A stretch of DNA of 64,000 nucleotides from Cinnamomum chago (GCA_038049695.1 CP142460.1:39985501-40049500), one strand, 5' to 3'. Positions 47,201 through 58,460 are shown, counted from the first letter of the stretch. The notes: generated from the letters alone by a model not told the origin. Numbers and translations are program-made.

Positions 47201-49771
47201 AAGACATCACCAACTCATCCCCTGCCTTCCACTCCATATAGCAGGTTCTGGCCATCTACATATCAAAATTTCATTTTTCCCTAAAAAAAGGGAACAAAAA
47301 ATATAGACACCCCAAACCCCCTCCCCAAAAACAATAGAGAGAGAAAGACAGTCAGAACTTCTGTCAAATGAACAAATAGATTGAAAAGGGGTGGCTATTT
47401 CTGTCCAATGAATTCTTTTAAGTTCAATGCTCGCTGTTAGCGAATATGAATGACAAAGACTGCAATGTCTATTTCATCCAAAAATTATTGAAATTTGCCA
47501 AGGGGGAGAAAACTCATACCGTTCTTCCAATACACATAAATTGGAGAGGGCCGGTCGTTTTTGTCCTATGGATTCTTAGAACACATTGCCGATAAATAAA
47601 TTGAAAATGGAGGTCGTTCCAAGATAGGATTGGGAGTTCAGGGGTTAGAAAGAGAAGATTTGAAACTAAAAATATTCCTAAAAGATGTCACTTTAATTGC
47701 TTTTCATTTGAGGGAGGTCAAAAGAAAGTTGCACCCTTGTCTTTTGGGTTTTAAGAAGGATAAAACAGGAAAAATAGCATAAGATAAAGGGGAAAGGAAA
47801 ACTTGTCAGGTAGTTACTGAAAAGAAACAGAAGGTTTCAGCTGAGCAGCTCCAGTTCGGGCAAAACACATTGTTTTGACATCAGCTGAAATGGACAGGGA
47901 AACAGGGCAAAAGTTCATATATTAGAATAGTGTCATTAATATTTGAAACAAGATATTTGAGCCATTTCAGCTGAAAATAAGTGAAATTGATATCCCTGAT
48001 GTTGATGGGATGGTAAGGGAAATGATGAAGAAAGCTGGACTTGGTGGTAATATAGAAGCAGCTCAATCATGGCGGTTCTGGTCCAATGAGATCATAAAGA
48101 AGCAGAAATATTAGCAACCAGACAAGCATTGTAGATCTTCAAGAACAAGGAGCATGTGACTGAGTTTCATCTTCTAATGCCAAGAGTCCTTGGAAGGTTG
48201 CTTTAATTTTCAAAAAATAAGAGTCAAGAATTATATGTGATGTTCAGAGAAACCAACAGGATGGCAGATTCATTAGCTGCAGAGGTGGGGCCTGTCAACT
48301 AGTTGATGTTTACCTTCTATGATTTTCTTCTATGCAGTGGCTAATTTTTGTTTCATTTGTTGCCTCACTCTTCTTATTTCCCTTTCTAGACATCTTTTAT
48401 ACTGATTCTGGGCTGCTTCCACCCATTTGTTTCCTTTATGCTTGAATAAGGAAAGACAAAGTTCACATTCCATGCTGAATATGCATTCATGGGAATGTAA
48501 AATTATGCATGATAAGGGATAATTCATGATGTACACTTACTTTTCATTATTACATGCTCCACATCAGCAAAATCTATGATACCTTTTTCCCCCAAGACTT
48601 TAGCAAGTTCTCTGCAAAAGAAATGTGAAGAACAAGCTTATAAACAAACAGGAAAAAAATCATTTTGTAGAGAAGTTGCCATATTGAAAAAGAAAACAGA
48701 TGGTCCGGCAAAATTTCTTTTTTAATACATCACCCCTCGAGAAAACATAGGTATAGAATGCGATAAACAGGAAGGGATACAAAGGAGGGACAAGATGGTG
48801 TTTGTATGCAAATATCATAAACAGTAGAGAAACTGGAGCAGCAGTGCGAGAAGTATTCCGAAAAGGAGACAGAAAGTTCCTGAGAACAAAAGTGATTTGA
48901 ACTCAAATCAGAATATAATGAAGGGCATATTTGTGTAACACTGTTTCCACAGAAATGTTACAGAAAAAATCGTCTGATTTGTCACGTTCATCCCTTTCGA
49001 CAATTGCTGTCCCACAATTTAACTGGGGAAAAGTTGCAAAAAAACAACTGATTTTATCCAGGAGGCAGGGGAAACGCATTCCTGTTCTGTGGAAAAGCTA
49101 AGTCTGCTTCCACAGATGTTACACAATGGTACCTTACAATTGAATTACTATATATGAAGGCTGGGGAAATGCATTCCTGTTCTGTGCAAAAGCTAAGTCT
49201 GCTTCCACAGATGTTACACAATAGTACTTTACGATTGAATTACTATATATGAAGGCTGGGGAAATGCATTCCTATTCTGTGGAAAAGATAAGTCCTTCCA
49301 CGGATGTTACACAATAATGCCCTAAAACTGAATTCCTATATGTTAAATCATTTGGTAATAGAAGTAAAATGGCTTCCAGTCTAATTGTACAATTCAAAAT
49401 CATGAACCCTGTGACTCCTAAGAGTTGCAAAACTTGACTGAATAGCCTACTCCGATATTTGTGTAAGGCCCCAATTCCAGGTTTATAATTTCCGTAGAGA
49501 AAAAGCGATGAAATGCATCATGTATCTTCTAAAAAAAAATGAAGACATGTCTTAGGCGGAGATGGTTCAAAAGGTGAAAGAAGAATATGTGAACAAGGTC
49601 GAAATCTTCATGCATGAAAGAAAACAGAGATTAGAGTGTGTGTAAAGCAAAAATCAACAAGGAAAAGGGAAAAGAGAAAGGATAGTTGGGTTACAGGAGT
49701 GTGGAATCTCTGATGGAGCCGTTGAGATGGGCGTGGAGTTCGATCTTTGGCATTGCAAGACACCACTCCAT
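38244..49771 (-). CDS. MAPDA: N6-methyl-AMP deaminase / adenosine deaminase-like protein, 380 aa, 11 exons
   Basis: Exons (minus strand, 5' to 3'): 49695-49771, 48541-48611, 42935-43026, 42774-42833, 40730-40963, 40524-40600, 40038-40107, 39806-39919, 38936-39002, 38500-38604, 38244-38419. All junctions are GT-AG, and the 1143 nt stay in frame to TAG. The product belongs to the adenosine/AMP deaminase family, ADAL subgroup, which hydrolyses N6-methyl-AMP to IMP in the cytosol when modified RNA is turned over. Catalytic parts are all present: metal-binding HAH (H13, H15) in PKIELHAHLNGS, HCGE (H224, Zn ligand; E227), RIGHA (H247) and CTDDSG (D302, D303). Length matches the plant family. The start ATG sits in context AAGATGG. 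Exon 5 has an insert-like stretch (about residues 115-145) variable in the family. Introns 2 and 4 hold transposons. Substrate specificity is inferred from family membership. Confidence 0.96.
41707..42755. mobile_element. hAT element in MAPDA intron 4
   Basis: Ends TAGTGACGGAGCCAGGATTTT and GGCTCCGTCCCTG (the complement reads CAGGGACGGAGCC), flanked by a perfect 8-bp duplication AATGTATA (41699-41706, 42756-42763). 1049 bp, AT-rich, no transposase. The duplication ends 10 bp from the splice donor of exon 4 (42773), so the splice site was narrowly spared. The TIR is related to that of the 49942-51354 element. Confidence 0.9.
44180..44860 (-). pseudogene. gag-like remnant in the intron 2 LTR element
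   Basis: The minus-strand reading from about 44820 shows FLNWIKVLEEYF, then QLKGHSCKAYAKRKLLGDAQAWCKE, spread over two frames; this resembles the retrotransposon gag pattern of W..E..F and a G-A-x-x-W helix. It continues with glutamate/lysine-rich repeats (WAPKEEKADFE and QAPKEEKGDFE, 44400-44510), with stops. It is too broken to assign to copia or gypsy. Confidence 0.5.
45303..46287. other. Internal, coding-free part of the intron 2 LTR element
   Basis: G-rich leader-like sequence bounded by an A-run (45326-45348) and a T-run (46265-46287). Long plus-strand ORFs here (45515-45991) are glycine/tryptophan-rich by composition, antisense to the element and not credible genes. Confidence 0.6.
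46802..48540. other. Remaining 5' part of MAPDA intron 2
   Basis: Mostly unremarkable. At about 48236-48290 (plus strand) a short reading, VMFRETNRMADSLAAEV, resembles the RNase H end of plant LINE or pack-type sequences, without any longer supporting frame. No boundaries are seen. Confidence 0.35.
49062..49335. repeat. Tandem repeat, three copies of about 104 bp, in MAPDA intron 1
   Basis: Unit core GGGGAAA.GCATTCCTGTTCTGTG.AAAAGCTAAGTCTGCTTCCACAGATGTTACACAAT, starting at about 49067, 49163 and 49257. The third copy is shortened and diverged. It is contained in intron 1 and appears neutral to splicing. Confidence 0.9.
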
Positions 49772-49933
49772 CTTCTCACTCTGATCTTCTCCTTCTTCTC
49801 CTTCTTCTTTGAATGATCCTCTGATCAGCAGCTGTGGACTGACCACTGGCCGATATTTCCCTCTTGTAACGAAGACTTTCCGCTCGAATTTCTACTGGGG
49901 AATTACAAAGGCTCCTGAGGCATAAATATCTTA
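49772..49933 (-). promoter_or_regulatory. 5' UTR / residual proximal promoter of MAPDA
   Basis: About 160 bp between the start codon and the 8-bp duplication of the upstream hAT element. Near the ATG it is GAAGAAGGAGAAGGAGAAG-rich, a common plant leader feature. No TATA box is clear. Anything farther upstream is now transposon sequence. Confidence 0.5.
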
Positions 49934-50848
49934 TTCACATGCAGTGGCGGACCCAGGATTTTGACTCGGTGGTCGGTGGGGGCTTAAGATAGTCACTTGA
50001 AAAAGTCAATTGATATTTTGTTGGTATTTCTTAACATTAACTTTTGCAAAAAAAAAAAATATCTTGCATTTACAAAATATCGAATTACATGATCAACTAA
50101 CATTCTATCATCAAAAGTCATGATCAGTTGATCACCTAATTACAAAAGATTTTCTTTAGCAAAAAAAACAAAAAACCCTCAAATAAAGCTTTTACAATTG
50201 CCCTCGACGATTCTTCATGTTTTGAAACCTTTGCATGATTGTCTCATCGTCAATGCTATTAAATATATCTTTTTCAATATAGACAAGCAAATCTGATGGT
50301 TATGATTGTTAGGTTTTACTCATTATAAAATAAACTAGAATTTGAACAATATGGACTGGTGCCTGCCACATCCCACACGTGCAGTAGATGAGTTAGCAGT
50401 AAGTATTGTCATGCTCAAATGTAAAGATGCATCAACAATTTAACATAATGGTAATCATCTAAACCTCAAAACAACAACAAAAAAAAAGAAAGAAAGAATA
50501 GCACTGAGAATAGGTTTCCACTGGATAACAATTTCCCATCATTCCCCACTAACATTTTCTGCAGGTTTCATTTTCCAAATGAAAGCATTTTCCACAATTT
50601 TTCTCGGAAAGCACATTCAGACCCAAGTGGTAGAAAACCATTTCCTGTAGTGTAACACCAAAAAAGGCAGCACATTTCACTCCAAAAAGTGTTCTGCCAC
50701 ACCAAACAATACAACAGAAATTGGAATGAAATGAAAGATTTCAGCTTTCGTTTTCATCAATGTGGTGGAGATCAAACCAAACAAACATAATCCAAAAATC
50801 CCACTTTTCCTAGTAAATCATTTTCCACTTCTTCTTAACCAAACACAC

Positions 50849-51115
50849 TCAATCAGTTGAATTACCACTGAAAACATTGTTGACGGAACCGAAGAAATCC
50901 TGATCTGGGTTAATGCGAGAACGAGCATCTTCCTTCGCCTGAGCAATCAATTTGGAGAAATCGGCCCCTTTGCTTTTGGGCGCTGCAATTCCTTGCGCTA
51001 ATCTGGCATCGATGAGGCAGCCAGGGCCCAGTAGCCTGAGTCCTGAGATGGGGATTTTTGATAGGGGGAGAGAAAGAGATGAGAAACAGAGAAAGAGAAA
51101 AGGGTTTACTGTTTT
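50849..51115 (-). pseudogene. Captured host-gene exon, C-terminal, unidentified
   Basis: Open for about 88 codons to TGA 50849-50851 without an ATG in frame. The readable part includes LRLLGPGCLIDARLAQGIAA, then a KSKGADFSKLIAQ stretch and an EDARSRINPDQDFFGS stretch, ending GNSTD. The balanced, protein-like composition and GC-rich codons (GGGCCCTGG, GCGCCC) differ from the surroundings, which suggests a fragment of a real nuclear gene picked up by the hAT element. I cannot name the parent. It might be transcribed with the element or simply be a relic. Confidence 0.55.
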
Positions 51116-51187
51116 TAGGTTAAAGTGGTAAGGAAAATAAAGGGGATTGGCCGACTGGGGACTTGTGCCATTTCTAACTAGGGGCTG

Positions 51188-51310
51188 GGCTTAAGGGCCC
51201 TTAGGGCCCTTATGGGCTTTTCTCCAATTAGGAGGGGACTTGGGCCATTTCTAACTGGAGGCTGGGCTTAAGGGCCCATAGGGCCCTTATGGGCTTTTCT
51301 CCAATTAGGA
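51188..51310. repeat. Tandem duplication, unit about 58 bp, at the hAT right end
   Basis: ACTTG.GCCATTTCTAACT.G.GGCTGGGCTTAAGGGCC..TAGGGCCCTTATGGGCTTTTCTCCAATTAGGAGGGG-type block, present twice (from about 51160 and 51239). Confidence 0.85.
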
Positions 51311-51362
51311 GGGGGCTTCAGCCCCCCAGCCCATTACATGTAAGTCCGCCACTGTTCACATG

Positions 51363-52189
51363 TTTTTTTCCACATTAAATCCATTGGATGGATAGAGCCG
51401 AGTATATCCCGTGTATCCCTCGAGATTAAGCTTGATTCACATTTATTTATAAAATTATTGTGCATTTCAAATTGAAAAGTGCAGTAACATTGACCCTATG
51501 ATGAATAACTTGGACTAAAAATATGATTAATGATGAGGTAAACTGCTATTGAAGTAAAATTTTGAAGATAATCTAGCAAAGGAATTTCATTTTAATGCCT
51601 TCACTACCAATAAGTAGGCTTCATAGTTGAGGAATTCTCTAAAGGCTTGCTGTAATAGATACTTATCATTAGTCCAAATTGGTGTCGGATGCATTTTGTG
51701 GTCATTCTGGTCACTGTTATATTGAAATTTTTTTTTTTTTCATTTCAATACAATGGTGAGTAACAGTCAAGCAAGTGTATAATTTGGGCCTGTGGCAATT
51801 CAGAAAATATAATTAGCGACTGTGGGGGATTGAATTGAACATGAAGAGTCCCATGAAGGCCCTACAAAGTCTTTTTTTTAAGACCTACAAAGTCTCTTGG
51901 AGACTTATTGGTATATGGGCTTTTCTTGTAGTTAAAATAAATTAAAAAATTAAAAAAGTGTTGTGGCCTCGGGGCAACCTTTAATGAGGACCACCTGCAT
52001 GTGGACTCACCAACTTCTAGGAATAAGATATGAAAAAGAACTATTATCTTTGGAAAATCAAACTAAAGACCATCAGTCTATTTTATCCTTGGTTTAAGAT
52101 ATCAGTCAAAAGTTGGGCAGTTTTTAATTGATAGATAAAGCAACATTTTGTCATGTGCTCTACATAATCAATTTAAGGGAGTTTGAAAT
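51363..52189. other. Intergenic, no gene seen
   Basis: AT-rich sequence containing a T-run (51728-51740) and the short duplication ACCTACAAAGTCT (about 51861 and 51883). Nothing coding. Confidence 0.4.
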
Positions 52190-52199
52190 TTGGATTAGT

Positions 52200-52415
52200 G
52201 TTTTTTTTTTTTTTCTTTGGTGCCAAGGCAACGAGGCTGGGATCCAAGAGAGAGCCTGCATATGCAAGGAAAGATAGCTCACTCAAGTCGGAAGGAGGCT
52301 CACACAAGTGGAAAGAAAGCACACACAAACGAAAAGAGGTGGCGTACCCGAGGTTAGAACGTCAGGCAGCCAGGTAAGAACTGATTCTCCTTACCGCTCG
52401 GATAAAGAGCCGTTC
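52200..52415 (-). mobile_element. tRNA-derived SINE, 216 bp
   Basis: Minus strand: the head contains CTTTATCCGAGCGGTAAGGA (A-box-like, 52390-52409), a B-box-like GTTCTAACCTCGGG (52347-52360), and a 3' poly(A) tail seen as T-run 52201-52215 on the plus strand. A 10-bp duplication TTGGATTAGT flanks it (52190-52199 and 52416-52425). It is the same family as 35420-35864. The A/B boxes and the A tail indicate pol III transcription and LINE-driven retroposition. Confidence 0.85.
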
Positions 52416-52894
52416 TTGGATTAGTTTTAGATAGGGTCGAGTACTATGTGTCGCAACCCCGGACCAGGCTCGAAGGACCAAACCTGGGATCGGGACTGTT
52501 TGGGATGATGATTGAAGAACCACCCATCTGTTTAATAATGCCATATGTTTATTTAATTTCCCACAGGTGTCCGCGGTGAGGATATCACAACCATAAATGA
52601 ATATTTCTATTAAGTGCGGAAGCGTGTAGCAAATCAAATAGTCAAACCATCCTTGGTCATCAAGACAATAACACAAGTCTAATATACTGTATCAGAATGA
52701 GCAATGAACATTAGCATGTTAACCAAAGTAAGTTAAAGTTTATACAAATATCATTTGATTACATTTCCCCAAAAATAGAGGCCAACCAGGCCAATATAAC
52801 AAAATACCAATCCAAAGAATGGTTAAAAGTTTCCCAAAATGTAAAGTCTCTCATAGCAACCGAACGTCTACATGACGTCATCGGCACGCCACTC

Positions 52895-54949
52895 TGAAAG
52901 TCCTGGGGATCCGAACCCTAGAGGGAGGGGGGGGGTTGAATAGGGTGAGCTCCAATTATGACAAATTTTAATCAAATTTAACTTCTTTAAAACAAACTAG
53001 TCACAAGTGATGATTATTAAACAAAATGCGGAAGCTTAACAAAAACAATCACCACAAAGCAATCACCATTACACAAGGATTTATAGTGGTTCGGCCTCAA
53101 TGCCTACATCCACTACCGGCTTGTGATCCAACACCCCACCGGATTTCCACTATTTATGCTTTTCAATAGGCTAAGCAATAACCTTTACAATATGCTTTTC
53201 AAGGCTTAGCAATAACCTTTACAATGATGTTTTTCAAGGCTCAACATCAACCTATACACTATGCTTTTATAGGCTAAGCAATAACCTCTTCAACCATAGG
53301 TTGATTATCTCACTAAGTTAGTGTCTAACATACACTTGATGGAGATTCTATTTAGCTCATTACAATGCCTCTTAAATAGGCGGATATGGAAGTGTAAAAC
53401 TAATACACACTCACACTATAAATGCAAAGATGAAAGCACATGATGTATGTGTGTGTGATGTCCTCAATCATTTTGAAAATGAAAGCTCATAAATGTATGC
53501 CTAAGTCTTTTGAAAGTTTTAGCTCAAAAACATTTATGATTGAGGAAAGAATGCAAATCACATGTTAAAAGTAACAACTTGTTAATGATGTCAAAGATTC
53601 ACAAGTTGTATGAAATTAATTAGCTCTAAACATGTGATGCATAGGGATGTCAATCAAATCAATAATGTAGCTCATAAAACATAAAAATAGATTTGATTGA
53701 AATAAGGGGACAAATCATATGTAATTATAAATACAACTTGAATATGATATACCAATCAATGCAAAGCAAGTTGTAAAACTTTAAAACAAATTCACATATG
53801 ATTTGTAAAGATGTTGAATCCACAACATAAGATATATTTTGAAAGAGACTTTCTTATGATGGAAAACAACACCCAAAGATTCAACCAAGTATATGGATCA
53901 TGTTACATCTAATTTCAAAGATGTTTCCATTAACATGATCTACTTAGATTTACCAAAGATAAAGTACTACTCGGATTGAATCAATGGTGATGTATCCAAA
54001 ACAATAAATCAATTCAAAACATAAAACATGTTTATGATACAACACAACATAGTTTATCATGCTACAAATGATTTACCAAAAATAGAACAAAGCATGAAAA
54101 CATATGATTAAGGAAAGTAGAGCCTACTTGGTGATTGAACTTCATTAATCCAAGCTTTAGCTTTCCTAATGATCCCCTCCATCCCTTAGTTCATTTCCCT
54201 TCTATTTGCCTCAAAACCCCTCAAGGAGGGCCTTAAAATTCCCCACTTTTGGCAAAGGAAAGAACTCATATTTATAGCAAAAAGTGCCCAACGGTTAGTC
54301 CTCGGTCGACCTGCAAACAGGTCTCGGTCGACCGGGATCACACAAAAGTCAAATTTCTGACCGTTGGTGCGCCAGGCTACTTTCTGCCTGCAGTGTTCCC
54401 GGTCGACCGGGACCTCTGCGTCGGTCGACCGGCGACACTGCCGGGCCACCCCCCTTTTGACAAAAAATCCAATTTTTGCACATTTGAAGGTATTTCTTTG
54501 GGAGGATTTTTGGGCCACTAAACCAAGCTAGAAAACATGTTTTAAATCATTCTAAGGGGTTTAAAAACATGAAACAACACAAAGCTTAAAATGATTCAAA
54601 ACTTTAAAACCAAAGGCTAGCTTGATTTCTAAAACTCTTTTAAAAAACAAATGCATACAAAGATGATTCTGAAAGTGATGAATGTATGCAAGGCACAACC
54701 TAAATTCTCAATATGATTTCACAAAAGTAATGCTCAAGGAATTAGGTTTTCAAAAGAGTTTGAATTCTAAAATCAATGCATCCAAGTTTAGAAACAAAAC
54801 ATGCATAATACAATACTTTTACAAATCTTAAAAGCAATGCATGTATAAAACCAGATTTCAAGGTTTTCTAAAACAATGCAAGTGTGAAAATTCAAATGAT
54901 GCTAAAGTGAAAATGCATCCATCAAATTGCAAATACAAAATTCCTAACA
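52895..54949 (+). mobile_element. LTR-type element B1 nested in A3
   Basis: 2055 bp, from TGAAAGTCCTGGGGATCCG to TTCCTAACA, flanked by CACTC (52890-52894, 54950-54954). The family A sequence is interrupted exactly there (compare 62068-62110). It contains TGAATAGGGTGAGCT early and a CGGTCGACCG cassette at 54303-54432. TG...CA plus a 5-bp TSD indicate an LTR-retrotransposon product, probably a solo LTR. Confidence 0.88.
54303..54432. repeat. Palindrome cassette of B1 (CGGTCGACCG type)
   Basis: Palindromes at 54303-54311 (half-degenerate), 54325-54334, 54398-54411 (perfect 14-bp CCCGGTCGACCGGG) and 54422-54431. It is followed by GCGACACTGCCGGG, a phrase shared with B2. Confidence 0.88.
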
Positions 54950-55499
54950 CACTCAACCAACTGCTGCGGTTCTACGATTGCATCCTCAAGCTCCTCCTCG
55001 GGATAACCAATAACGGGACCTGAGTACCAAAGAGTAGGTCAAACACGACGGTTTGGCAAATGGAGGAAAATACAACGACAGTAGGATAATAAATGAATGT
55101 ACCTTCAAACATGTAAACCTGTTTAGATAAGAATTTCTATGAACGAGATAAAACATTTATTCAACTTCGAGAATGCAATGTAAAACATGTAAGGTGACCA
55201 AGGAAACGGGAAACAAGTAAGATGACAACCACACGAAGCTAAGTCCTCTATCACTAAAGCGATAAAGCAATAACTAGGCACTAATCTCAGTCACTCGAGG
55301 TGAGGAGAAACAATGGATCTTTTAAATACATATACTTATACATATACAATACTATACATGACCACGGTAGCGAGCCGGGCATCGGGGACCACAGTAGCAA
55401 TCTGCGACATTGGGACAAGACCACGGTAATGACCGGGTAGCGGGATCCAAACTGCAGCTGGGGGGACAAGAGGGGAATCTCCAAGTCGGTGGATCAGAC

Positions 55500-57718
55500 T
55501 GTAAGTCCATGGGGATCCGAACCCTAGAGGGGGGGTGAATAGGGTGAGCTTCTTTTATGACCAATTTTAACAATTTTAACTTCTTTAAAACAAACTAGTC
55601 ACAAGTGATGATTATCAAACAAAATGCGGAAGCTTAAAGAAAACAATCACCACAAAGCAAGCACCATCACACAAGTATTTATAGTGGTTCGGCCTCAATG
55701 CCTACATCCACTACCGGCTTGTGATCCAACACCCCACCGGATTTCCACTATTTATGCTTTTCAATAGGCTAAGCAATAACCTTTACAATATGCTTTCCAA
55801 GGCTAAGCAATAACCTTACATTGATGTTTTTCAAGGCTTAACATCAACCTATACACTATGCTTTTATAGGCTAAGCAATAACCTCTTCAACCACAAGGTT
55901 GGTTATCTCACTAAATTGTGTCTTTAATACACTAGATGGAGATTCATTTTAGCTCATTACATTTGCCTCTAAAATAGGCGGATATGGAAGTGAATAACTA
56001 ATACACACTCACACTATGAATGCAAAGATGAAAGTATATGAAGTGTGTGTGTGTGGTCCTCAATCATTTTGAAAATGAAAGCTCATAAATGTATGCCTAA
56101 GGCTTTTGAAAGTTTTAGCTCAAAAACATTTATGATTGAGGAAGTAATGCAATCACATGTTAAAAGTAACAACTTGTTAATGATGTCAAAGATACACAAG
56201 TTGTATGAAATGGATTAGCTCTAAACATGTGATGCATAGGGATGTCAATCAAATCATCAATGAAGCTCAAAACATAAAAATAGATTTGATTGAAATTAGG
56301 GGACAAATCATATGTAATTATAAAGACAACTTGAAAATGATTTACCAATCAAAGTAAGGCAAGTTGTGAAACATTAAAACAATAATACACATATGATTTG
56401 TAAAGATGTTGAATCCAAAACATAAGATACATTTGAAAGAGATTTTCTTATGATGGAAAAACAACAACCAAAGATTCAACAAAGTATATGAATCATGTTA
56501 CATATTTCATTAACATGATCTACTTAGATTTACCAAAGATAAAGTACTACTTTGATGAATCAATGGTGATGTATCCAAAACAATAGATCTATTCAAAATA
56601 TAGAACATGCTAAGGATACAACACATCATAGGTTAACATGTTACAAGATTTACCAATGATAAAACAAAACATGAAAACATATGATTTGTAAAGAAGTTGA
56701 ATCCAAAACATAAGTTAGTTTTGAAAGAGATGTTCTTATGATGGAAAACAACAACCAAAGATTCAACCAAGTATATGGATCATGTTACATATGATTTCAA
56801 AGGTTCTTTCATTAACATGATCTACTTAGATTTACCAAAGTTAAGTACTACTTGGATTGAATCATATGGTGTTGTATCCAAAACAATAAATCAACTCAAA
56901 ACATAAAATATGTTAAGGACACAACACAAACATAGTTTAACATGCTAGAAATGATTTACCAAAAATAAAACAAAAGCATGAAAACATATGATTAAGGAAG
57001 GAAGAGCCTACTTGGTGGTTTAACTTCATTAATCCAAGCTTTAGCTTTCCTAATCATCCCCTTCATCCCTTGGTTCTTTTCCCTTTTGATATGCCTCAAA
57101 TCCTCTCAAGGAGGGGTTAAAAATTCCCCACTTTTGGCAAGGGAAAGAACTCATATTTATAGCAAAAAGTTGCTAACGGCTAGTCCTCGGTCGACCGGCA
57201 AAGAGGTCTCGGTCGACCGGGAAGGCACAACGGTCAGATTTCTGACCGTTGGAGGTTTCAGTTCAAAACTGCAGATTTTAGCTCCAGTTGTCTCGGTCGA
57301 CCGAGACCTGTATCTCGGTCGACCGGCGACACTGCCGGGACAGCCTCCCTTTGACAAAAAATGCAACTTTTGCATATTTGAAGGTTTAGCTTTGGGGGAC
57401 CTTTTGGCCACTAAATCAAGCTTGGAAAACATGTTTTAAAGATTCTAATGGTTTTTAAAACATGACCTAAAAAGCCTAAAAAGATTCAAAACTTTTAAAA
57501 CAAAGGCTTGCTTGATTTCTTGAAAACTCTTTTCTAAAACAAATGCATCCAAGTTTTAAAAACAAATCATGCATAAATCAATACTTTTATAAATCTTAAA
57601 AGCAATGCATGAATAAAACAAGATTTCAAGTTTATTTAAAACCAATGCAAGTGTGTAAATCAAATGATGCTTGAATGATAATGCATCCATCAAATTGCAA
57701 TCTACAAAATTCCTAACA
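55500..57718 (+). mobile_element. LTR-type element B2 nested in A3
   Basis: 2219 bp, from TGTAAGTCCATGGGGATCCG to TTCCTAACA, with a perfect duplication CAGAC (55495-55499, 57719-57723). It is collinear with B1 apart from an extra roughly 300-bp internal repeat: 56385-56660 and 56680-56960 both run from ATATGATTTGTAAAGA.GTTGAATCC to the AACATG region. Two independent insertions of one family within 3 kb of the same host copy. Confidence 0.88.
57188..57325. repeat. Palindrome cassette of B2 (CGGTCGACCG type)
   Basis: Four perfect copies of CGGTCGACCG at 57188-57197, 57210-57219, 57294-57303 (extended to the 14-bp CTCGGTCGACCGAG) and 57316-57325. Between them lies the inverted pair AACGGTCAG / CTGACCGTT (57229-57250). 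Confidence 0.9.
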
Positions 57719-58210
57719 CAGACCAACAGGGTTATCCAAGCTTAGTGGTGCCGACTCATAGGTCAAATCACAATCGATACATATGCAATCAAATTCAGTA
57801 CGATAAATAGACGGGCAAGACGGGGTGCTCAAGGGCACATTATCATATCATGTGGTGCAATGCACTTCGGGTCAAGTAACCATTTCAAGTGTACATCAAT
57901 GCTTTCGGGAAAACAAGACATGTAATATAAATCTCGGGATCGATAAGGTATAATAAACAATTGGAATTTCGGTAGTATGTCAATCTAATGACACTTTGGT
58001 ACTCTTTGAGTTTGGGGACATTCCGGGTTCCTTATACACTTTGAAATTTTGAAACTTCAAGTGAGATATTTGTGATATGGTTTCTTCCCCAAATGGCCTC
58101 GTACAATGCTTAACAAATCCTCTTGAAGTAGAGAGGTTCCCAACGAATAATCCCAAACCATTAAAATAGTTCATCATCGTCCCAACATAGCCCTGCCCAA
58201 CGGGGCCCAT

Positions 58211-58460
58211 CGCTCGAGCGGACTGGAGAGTTCGCTCGAGTGAGTCGCTCTCTGGAATGGTTGTCTGGGTGGGTTCGCTCGAGCGAAGTTGAGGTCGCTT
58301 GAGCGAACTCATTGGGTCGAGCGAATATTTAAATGCGTTCGAACGATTAACTCTCTGGAATGAGTTCTGGGATGTCCGCTCGAGCGACCAAGCTACTGGA
58401 ATGCTCCGAATTTCTTTCTGGACAGGTCGCTCGAGCGAAGTGTCATGGTCGCTCGAGCGA
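58211..58460. repeat. Palindrome cassette of A3 (TCGCTCGAGCGA type)
   Basis: CGCTCGAGCG palindromes at 58211-58220, 58276-58285, 58377-58386, 58427-58438 and 58449-58460, plus variants (CGCTCGAGTG at 58233, CGCTTGAGCG at 58296, CGTTCGAACG at 58336). The last two are enclosed by TTTCTGGACAG (58415-58425) and CTGTCCAGAAA (58462-58472). Confidence 0.9.

Larger units (their letters stand above)
49942..51354. mobile_element. hAT-type element carrying a gene-like exon (Pack-type), upstream of MAPDA
   Basis: Inverted ends CAGTGGCGGAC(CCAGGATTTT) and GTCCGCCACTG, 11 bp perfect, flanked by a perfect 8-bp duplication TTCACATG (49934-49941, 51355-51362). 1413 bp, no transposase. The right side has a duplicated block around GGGCTTAAGGGCCC..GGGCCCTTATGGGC (51188-51300). 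Codon-like sequence at 50849-51115 on the minus strand is foreign in style to the AT-rich rest. The element lies 170 bp upstream of the MAPDA ATG. Confidence 0.92.

Noticed and set aside
48225-48300. LINE RNase H relic
   Set aside because: Only about 17 residues match the pattern and no other LINE motif is nearby; kept as a remark only.
54186-54518. Overlapping ORFs on both strands with repeated VDR/PVDRD words
   Set aside because: They translate the symmetric CGGTCGACCG cassette in B1, which reads similarly on both strands; not genes.
58211-58460. CRISPR-like array
   Set aside because: Repeats are too short, irregularly spaced and themselves palindromic in a plant LTR; no cas genes.
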